From positions 18,610-82,609 of the forward strand of contig DASVNH010000136.1 in assembly GCA_036383955.1 (NCBI GenBank): a stretch of 64,000 nt of DNA. Reading direction: 5' to 3'. The position numbers and the translations under genes were made by a program. The notes beneath the pieces are model-generated. The model searched no databases, had not been told where the DNA came from, and saw nothing but the letters and a program-made list of their open reading frames with translations. This document shows positions 57,869 through 64,000 of this stretch, piece after piece. This DNA is from JACQFK01 sp036383955 (lineage in GTDB: Bacteria; Planctomycetota; MHYJ01; JACPRB01). The stretch's first letter is position 1; every line of letters begins with the position of its first letter.

Positions 57869-60038
57869 ATCCTTTGTGCCTCGCGAAGTACTGCTGGAGG
57901 AGCATCTCCGCGAACAGCAGGATCACGAGCGTCCAGAGGATCGCGGGCCAGATCTCCTGGCCGAAGCGGCGCTGGCGGTCCATCTGGCGGTACTCGGCCC
58001 ACGAGCTGACGAGGGTCGCGCCCATCGACTTCGCGAGCGCCTGCAGGCGCTCGGGGGGGAGCTGGCGGAGATCCGACTCCCGACGGTCCGTCCGCACGAC
58101 GAAGTGGACCTTCTGGCCGCCGGGGGCGTCGAGGACGTAGAGCCCCGGGCGCTGGGTGGCGCCGTGCTCGACGACGGCCCGCATGCCGCGGGCGGAGACG
58201 GCGAGCTCGAGGGCGCGGCCGTCGGGATCGGTGAGGACGGCGCGCTTGCCGGCGTCGGCCGCGGGGAGGAAGGCGACGAGCGGGCGGCCGACCTCGACGT
58301 TGCGGGGCGGGTAGACGCTCGAGGCGAGGTGGGTCGCGAGCTGCTGCATGAGGGGCAGGTAGAACGGCCGCATGGGGAGGTTGCTCCAGTCGGCGTCGCA
58401 GGGCACGGCGGCCTGGACGACGCGGCCCTGCCCCAGCTTCTTCTCGACGAGGAACGGGTCGCCCGAGTCGAGGCGGGCGATGACGGACAGGCCGCTCTCG
58501 GCGGCGCGCGGGCCGGCGCCTTCCCGCATCTTGTACCAGAGCCAGATCTGGGCGTCGGAGAGGTTGCCGTTGCGCGGGTCGTTGAACATCTCCAGCGCGT
58601 CGTGCTCGAAGTGCTGGGAGACGATCGAGGCGCGCGTCCCGGTCGGATTGAGGCTGCCCGCGAGCGAGGCGACCGGGAGCGGGAGAAGGCCGCGGCCGTC
58701 GCCGTACAGCGTCGTGTTGTACCACGCGCTGTTGATGCGGTTGCCGGGGAAGACCAGGAGCCCGCCGCCGTCGCGCACGAAGCCCTCGAGGGCCTTGAGC
58801 TGGACGTCGTTGAGCTGCGGCACGTTCGCGAGCAGGACCACGCGCGTCTCGGACAGCGCCTTCGCGTCCAGCTCCTTCGCCTCGACCGTCTTCGTCGTCA
58901 GGAGGTCGGCCAGCTCCGTCTTTCCGCTCGAGTACGGCCGCAGCGCGATCTCCGCGAAGTCCGTCTCGCCCCGCAGCGGCTCCGGGTTCGAGTCGCCGCT
59001 CACCAGCAGCACCGGCACCTGGTCCCAGACCGCGATCGCCTGCATCAGCGAGTTGTCCGCCGTGAGCGGGTCGGCCTCGACGGCCACCTCCACCACGTGC
59101 GAGCCCGAGCTGTCGAAGGTGTGGGTGAAGAGGACCTGGCCCGACTCCCCCGGCCGCAGCGTGGTGCGCTGGCCGTCGCGCTCCTTGCCGTCGACCTTGA
59201 GCGTGACGCGGAGGTCGGGGTACGAGCCCTCGCCGTGGTTCATGAGGTGGGCGCGGATGCGCAGCTGCTGGCCGACGCCGAGGATGGGCCGCGAGAACTC
59301 GACTTTCTGCACGGAGACGTTGTCGGTGATGGCCGCGCCGGTGTGGAAGAGCGTGAGGCGCGTCTCCATCGGGCCTGCGCGGAGGGCGTCGGCCGCCTTC
59401 ATCCGCAGCGGGGCCTCGGCGTCGCCCCAGCTGACTTCCTGGAAGTCCGAGAGGACGACCACTTCGCGGTGCGGCAGGTGGGCCTTGGCGAGGAGGCCGC
59501 GGACGACGTCGAGCGACTCCGGCACCGAGGCGGCGCCGAAACCGGAGCGGGTGCGGCCGAGCTCGCCGCGGAGGCGGTCGAGGTCGAACGACGGCTCGTC
59601 GAGGAGGACGGAGACGCCGCCGGCCATCTGGACGACGGCCGCCTCGGAGCCCTGCGGGGGCAGCTCGAGGATCTGGCGGGCGGCTTCCCTGGCCTGCAGG
59701 TAGTTGGAGCGGTTGAGGCCGCCGGCCTCCATGGAGTAGCTGTTGTCGAGGACCACGACGGTCGAGGTCTTGGCCTCGCCGAGGAGGCGCTCCATGCCCT
59801 TCACCACGGGGCGGGCCATGAGCAGGGCCAGCGCGACGGGGATCGCGCAGCGCAGGAGGAGGAGCAGCAGCTGCTCCAGCTTGAGGCGCCGCGTGTTCTT
59901 CCGGAGGACGGCCTCCAGCAGGTGCATCGCGCCCCAGGGCACGACGCGGAATTTGCTCTTGTGGAAGAGGTGGATGACGATCGGGATCGAGACCGCGAGC
60001 GTGCCCACGAGCAGGGCCGCGTTGAGGAACGCTACCAC
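57867..60038 (-). CDS. BatA/VWA-domain membrane protein
   Basis: 723 aa from GTG 60038, chosen for GGAGG 6 nt upstream and the BatA-type start FLNAALLVGTLAVSIPIVIH; a TTG further upstream would lie inside the repeat. The aerotolerance-type BatA N-domain (FHKSKFRVVPWGAMHLL) and a second helix (LLLLLLRCAIPVALALLMAR) precede a VWA domain (VVVLDNSYSMEAGG, EVVVLSDFQEVS; MIDAS partly retained: D-S-S). Later comes a GATase-like part (GFVRDGGGLLVFPG) and a C-terminal helix (WPAILWTLVILLFAEMLL). Works with the MoxR and DUF58 genes upstream on the strand. Confidence 0.88.
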   Translation of the reverse strand: MVAFLNAALLVGTLAVSIPIVIHLFHKSKFRVVPWGAMHLLEAVLRKNTRRLKLEQLLLLLLRCAIPVALALLMARPVVKGMERLLGEAKTSTVVVLDNSYSMEAGGLNRSNYLQAREAARQILELPPQGSEAAVVQMAGGVSVLLDEPSFDLDRLRGELGRTRSGFGAASVPESLDVVRGLLAKAHLPHREVVVLSDFQEVSWGDAEAPLRMKAADALRAGPMETRLTLFHTGAAITDNVSVQKVEFSRPILGVGQQLRIRAHLMNHGEGSYPDLRVTLKVDGKERDGQRTTLRPGESGQVLFTHTFDSSGSHVVEVAVEADPLTADNSLMQAIAVWDQVPVLLVSGDSNPEPLRGETDFAEIALRPYSSGKTELADLLTTKTVEAKELDAKALSETRVVLLANVPQLNDVQLKALEGFVRDGGGLLVFPGNRINSAWYNTTLYGDGRGLLPLPVASLAGSLNPTGTRASIVSQHFEHDALEMFNDPRNGNLSDAQIWLWYKMREGAGPRAAESGLSVIARLDSGDPFLVEKKLGQGRVVQAAVPCDADWSNLPMRPFYLPLMQQLATHLASSVYPPRNVEVGRPLVAFLPAADAGKRAVLTDPDGRALELAVSARGMRAVVEHGATQRPGLYVLDAPGGQKVHFVVRTDRRESDLRQLPPERLQALAKSMGATLVSSWAEYRQMDRQRRFGQEIWPAILWTLVILLFAEMLLQQYFARHKG

Positions 60039-60067
60039 CGCTCGCCTCCGGCGAGCGGAGAGCCTGG

Positions 60068-60158
60068 AGCCAAGTGCCAAGAACCAAGAGCGTCCCCCCT
60101 GCCCCCCCGGGGGGGAACGGGAGGGATGATCTTGGCGCTTGGAACTTGGAACTTGGCT
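60068..60158. repeat. Hairpin element of CCAAG heptamers
   Basis: Left arm: three 7-nt units ending CCAAG (60068-60088). Right arm: four units starting CTTGG (60131-60158). Centre: C6-T-G-C7-G7. It fills the gap between DUF58 stop and BatA start. Confidence 0.85.
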
Positions 60159-60159
60159 C

Positions 60160-61050
60160 TCATCTACGCAACCTGAGCGTCAGGTATTCGGCGAGCGCGT
60201 CGGCGTAGGGCTGGTCGGTCACCATGGGGACCAGGTCGACCCGGTGGCGGTGGCAGCCCTGCTTGAGCTCGGCGCGGAAGCGGTCGAGGTTCTCCAGGTA
60301 GGCGGCGCGCAGATGGTTGGGGTCGATCAGATGCCGCTTGTCGGTCGCTTCGAGGCAGTCGAAGCGCGTCCACTGCTTGAAGGGAAACTCCAGCTCGTCG
60401 CGGTGCCAGATCTGGAAGACGACGATCTCGTGCCGGGCGTGCCGGAGATGGGCCAGCGCGGAGAGGATCTGGTTCACGTCCCCGAAGCAGTCGGAGAGGA
60501 TGACGATCAGGCCGCGGCGATGGAGGCGGGGGACGAGGTCGTGGAAGACCTGGGCGAGCTCGGTCTCGCCGCCGGGCTTCGTCTCCTGGAGCTGGTCGAC
60601 GAGCACCTGGAGGTGGCTCGTCTGCGCGCGCGGCGGGATGTAGCGGCGGACCTCGGTGTCGAACGTGACCAGGCCGACGCTGTCCTGCTGCTGCAGCATG
60701 AGATAGGAGAGGCAGGCGGCCAGGCGCGTCGCGTAGGTGAGCTTGGAGTTCTCGCCGCCGTAGGCCATCGAGCCGCTCGCGTCCAGCAGCAGCGTGGCGC
60801 GGAGGTTCGTCTCCTCTTCGAACTCGCGGATGTAGAAGCGGTCGGAGCGCCCGAAGACGCGCCAGTCCAGGTGGCGGATCTCGTCGCCGTGCACGTACTG
60901 GCGGTGCTGCTTGAACTCGACGCTGAAGCCCTTGTGCGGCGAGCGGTGCAGGCCCGTGCAGAAGCCCTCCACCACCAGGCGCGCCAGCACCTGCAGGTTG
61001 GAGATCTTCTTCAGATCGCTCGGCGTCAGGACGTCGGCCAGCTTAGACAT
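60160..61050 (-). CDS. DUF58 family protein
   Basis: 296 aa, cytoplasmic. DUF58 hallmarks: GLHRSPHKGFSVEFKQHRQY, DEIRHLDWRVFGRSDRFYIR (the RxWDWK-type motif as HLDWRVF), then a degenerate VWA core (ATLLLDASGSMAYGG, GLIVILSDCFGDV). Partner of MoxR AAA ATPases in VWA-protein maturation. Start ATG 61050 lies next to a large hairpin separating it from MoxR. Confidence 0.93.
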   Translation of the reverse strand: MSKLADVLTPSDLKKISNLQVLARLVVEGFCTGLHRSPHKGFSVEFKQHRQYVHGDEIRHLDWRVFGRSDRFYIREFEEETNLRATLLLDASGSMAYGGENSKLTYATRLAACLSYLMLQQQDSVGLVTFDTEVRRYIPPRAQTSHLQVLVDQLQETKPGGETELAQVFHDLVPRLHRRGLIVILSDCFGDVNQILSALAHLRHARHEIVVFQIWHRDELEFPFKQWTRFDCLEATDKRHLIDPNHLRAAYLENLDRFRAELKQGCHRHRVDLVPMVTDQPYADALAEYLTLRLRR

Positions 61051-61102
61051 AGGAAAGGGATGGGCGGATCGGACGGATCCAAGACCCGGAAGGAGATCCG
61101 GG

Positions 61103-61199
61103 GATGGACGGATCGGGAGACGGAGCGCCGATCGCCGCGGGGCGCCGCCCGGGTTCGCGCCCCGCGGCGATCGGCGCCGTATCTCCGTATCCGTTCATC
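61103..61199. repeat. Long hairpin between MoxR and DUF58 genes
   Basis: A perfect 20-bp stem (61125-61144 with 61158-61177; GCGCCGATCGCCGCGGGGCG) with a 13-nt loop, extended outward by ACGGAT-type repeated words (GATGGACGGAT against ATCCGTTCATC). Confidence 0.85.
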
Positions 61200-61229
61200 G
61201 CGCGATCCCCTTTCGGGTTCCCCAATCTC

Positions 61230-62285
<1,056 letters not shown>

Positions 62286-62303
62286 AGAATGACCCTCCGA
62301 TCA

Positions 62304-62331
62304 GTAGCCAGGAGCCGGTAGCCAGTAGCCA
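62304..62331. repeat. Heptamer repeat, four units of G(T/G)AGCC(A/G)
   Basis: GTAGCCA, GGAGCCG and two more GTAGCCA units, back to back, in the 53-bp gap between the FecR-domain gene and MoxR. Confidence 0.85.
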
Positions 62332-62338
62332 GGGGAGT

Positions 62339-64000
62339 TCAGCGCGGCTCTTCCTTGAGGACCTTGACCTTGAAGTCTTCGAACGCGCACGCGCAGCGCA
62401 CCGTCTGGAATCCCACGTGGGTGAGCGGGCCGCCGAGCTCCAGCTCGTCCTCGATCATCCAGCCGTCCGGCTCGCGGTCGCCCTGCCAGATCTTGCCGCG
62501 GAGGGTCGCCTTTCCGTCCGGCCGGCGCTCGATGCGCAGCTTGAGGCGGTAGCGGCCTTCGCGGCCGTGCTCGAAGGGGATCGCGGTCACGTCCTTGAAC
62601 TCGAAGAGCGAGCCGCCCGGCGTGCCCTGGTGGCTCCGCAGCACCACGTTGCGGTTCTTGAAGACCGCCGCCAGGCCGAAGCCCCACGCCTCCGCGCCCG
62701 GCGTCACCTGCGCGACCTCGGTCAGCGCCTCCAGCACGACCCCTTCCTCCGCGTCCACGCGGAAGAGGTGGGTCGACGCGCCGGAGACGGGGTCCCTCGA
62801 CACCTTCCGCTGCCGCAGCACGCGGCCGTCGGCGTACCAGTCGCCGTCGCCCTCGGGCGTGCCCGCCTTGAGGTCGATCCGCAGCAGGCGCGCCCCGCCC
62901 GGCGTGGGCGCGGCCTCGAACGGCGCGCCCGGCGCGACCGTCGCCTGGAAGCCCGAGTGCACCTCGACTTCCTTGTTCCCCGCCACGTGGCGGAACTTGA
63001 CCACGCCCTCTTCCACCTGCACCCGGGCCGAGGCGCCCTCGGCGGCGAGCAGGAAGCGCGTGCCCAGCACCTTCACCTCGGCGGCGGCGGAGCGGACCCA
63101 CATCGGCTTGTCGGCCGGCTGCTTGGTCACGTCGGCCAGCACGGCGCCCTTCTCGAGGAGGACGTCCTTCTTCAGCTTGTCCTTCGGATCCACCAGGCGC
63201 AGCACCGTCGTGTCGGCGCCCAGTTCCAGGCGCGTCTGGTCGGCGAACTCGAGGACCGCGCCGCTCCGCGCCCCGTCGGCGAGGATCGACTGCCCTTCGA
63301 GCACGCCCATGCCGGCCTTCGCCGCGACGCGGTCGGCGGGCGATCCGGTGAAGAGCCACACGTCGCCCTGGACCTTGCGCACGACGGCCACCGCCTCCGG
63401 CTTCTCCGAGGCGGGCTCGCCCGGCACGAGAGGCCGGGCGGCGAGCTCGACGTCCTTCCCCGCCAGCGCGTAGTGCTCGGCGGGCACGCGGATCGACTTC
63501 CCGTCGGGCTTCACGAGGACGGCCGCGCCCTCGCGCACCTCGAGGCGGGCGAAGGCGGGCGCGATCTCCAGGAAGAGCCGGCCCAAGTCCGCGCGGATCT
63601 CGGCGTGCGGCGTGGCGACCACGAAGGCCTCGTCCTGGCGGGGGAGGTCGGACGTGAGCGCGCCGCGGAGCAGCTCGACTTTCTTGCCGCGGCCGCCGCG
63701 GTGGAGGCGCAGGTCGGCCGGCCCGCGGAGATCGAGGCGGGTCGTGTCGTGGACGAAGCCCAGGCGCGCCTCGGCGCCGTCGGGCACCTTCACGAGGTCG
63801 CCGGGCAGCAGCTCCATGTCGGCCCGCGCGGGCAGCGTCTCGGCGCCGCGCGCGACGCGCACGCCGCCCGAGGCGGCGAGCAGGAACGCGCCGTCGGCGG
63901 AGGCGGGGGACGTCGACGGCCCCGCGAACCACACGGCGCCGGCCGCGACGAGGGCGGCGGCCGCCGCGGCGGCGGCCCAGGGGCCCCAGGAGCGGCGGCG
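62339..64000 (-). CDS. FecR-domain membrane protein (5' end outside window)
   Basis: At least 554 codons; the frame is open through base 64000, so the true start lies beyond the window. Near the edge an Ala-rich membrane helix (PWAAAAAAAALVAAGAVWF) is seen. Two FecR-type regions follow (FLLAASGGVRVARGAETLPA, VRKVQGDVWLFTGSPADRVA and LILADGARSGAV-like SILADGARSGAVLEFADQTR), then a C-terminal beta sandwich (about 380-550). FecR proteins are usually anti-sigma or signal transducers in the membrane; the large C-terminal domain would be outside. It is first in the cluster in this window. Confidence 0.8.
   Translation of the reverse strand, partial: RRRSWGPWAAAAAAAALVAAGAVWFAGPSTSPASADGAFLLAASGGVRVARGAETLPARADMELLPGDLVKVPDGAEARLGFVHDTTRLDLRGPADLRLHRGGRGKKVELLRGALTSDLPRQDEAFVVATPHAEIRADLGRLFLEIAPAFARLEVREGAAVLVKPDGKSIRVPAEHYALAGKDVELAARPLVPGEPASEKPEAVAVVRKVQGDVWLFTGSPADRVAAKAGMGVLEGQSILADGARSGAVLEFADQTRLELGADTTVLRLVDPKDKLKKDVLLEKGAVLADVTKQPADKPMWVRSAAAEVKVLGTRFLLAAEGASARVQVEEGVVKFRHVAGNKEVEVHSGFQATVAPGAPFEAAPTPGGARLLRIDLKAGTPEGDGDWYADGRVLRQRKVSRDPVSGASTHLFRVDAEEGVVLEALTEVAQVTPGAEAWGFGLAAVFKNRNVVLRSHQGTPGGSLFEFKDVTAIPFEHGREGRYRLKLRIERRPDGKATLRGKIWQGDREPDGWMIEDELELGGPLTHVGFQTVRCACAFEDFKVKVLKEEPR

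Noticed and set aside
60039..60080. TTG at 60080 as start of the BatA gene
   Set aside because: It falls in the repeat arm and adds a basic tail; GTG 60038 has an SD and the usual BatA beginning.

Overview
The window is a high-GC (roughly 70%) bacterial chromosome segment packed with protein genes on both strands. No stretch over 300 bases lacks a gene. The gene content points to a Planctomycetota-like (PVC) bacterium: a large heme-binding propeller/HEAT/cytochrome dehydrogenase-like protein, a membrane protein with a Planctomycete-type cytochrome c domain, a sulfatase, Ser/Thr kinases with zinc-ribbon or helical N-termini, an ECF sigma factor with a TPR-like tail, a DUF4175 giant, and a MoxR/DUF58/BatA/VWA cluster. 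No lower rank can be assigned from this sequence alone. There is one tRNA (Glu, CUC). No CRISPR array, transposase, integrase or rRNA was seen. LAYOUT. 1-5.7 kb: a partial DNRLRE/glycosidase-like gene diverges from a thioredoxin/terpene-cyclase-fold fusion; then a cupin, a propeller gene broken by two tandem stop codons, and a glycosidase-like lipoprotein. 5.8-10.6 kb (minus strand): ABC-F ATPase, then a duplicated coiled-coil protein, a zinc-ribbon pseudokinase and a small lipoprotein. 10.8-13 kb: two DGPF/YCII proteins and an ECF42-type sigma factor. 13-17.6 kb: secreted Calx-beta and CHRD lipoproteins and small unknowns. 17.6-23.3 kb: ABC exporter, SEC-C protein, Cys-rich lipoprotein, HAD phosphatase, then a 52-residue double-glycine peptide next to a 2OG-Fe(II) oxygenase. 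23.4-30 kb: PVC dehydrogenase-like protein, active kinase, membrane protein, sulfatase. 30-34.4 kb: a compact operon of chemoreceptor, diheme peroxidase, porin and phosphate-binding-like protein. 34.5-41 kb: SUKH, VOC, serine hydrolase, HMA-like, TPR/metallopeptidase and ethylbenzene-dehydrogenase-like heme protein. 41-46.7 kb: tRNA-Glu, HEAT protein, cytochrome, Cys-cluster protein, VWA protein, SMP-30 lactonase. 46.7-64 kb: a minus-strand run from a FecR-domain protein through MoxR, DUF58, BatA/VWA, VWA/PA14, DUF4279, a small membrane protein and a DUF4175 giant to a terpene-cyclase-fold protein. HOW THEY WORK TOGETHER. Much of the content is a secreted or envelope apparatus (lipoproteins, cytochromes, sulfatase, porin, peptidase). 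The MoxR-to-DUF4175 block is probably one chaperone/VWA assembly system in the inner membrane. The most unusual signals are: (a) the candidate RiPP pair at 22210-23376; (b) intergenic elements built of short (mostly 7-nt) repeated words, several folding into hairpins with the reverse-complemented word in the other arm, around a C/G-rich centre; (c) recurrent -10 boxes 3-9 nt before start codons, implying leaderless mRNAs; (d) very short signal-like N-termini that end in Gln followed mostly by Asp or Glu; (e) palindromic insertions, one of them inside a coding region.
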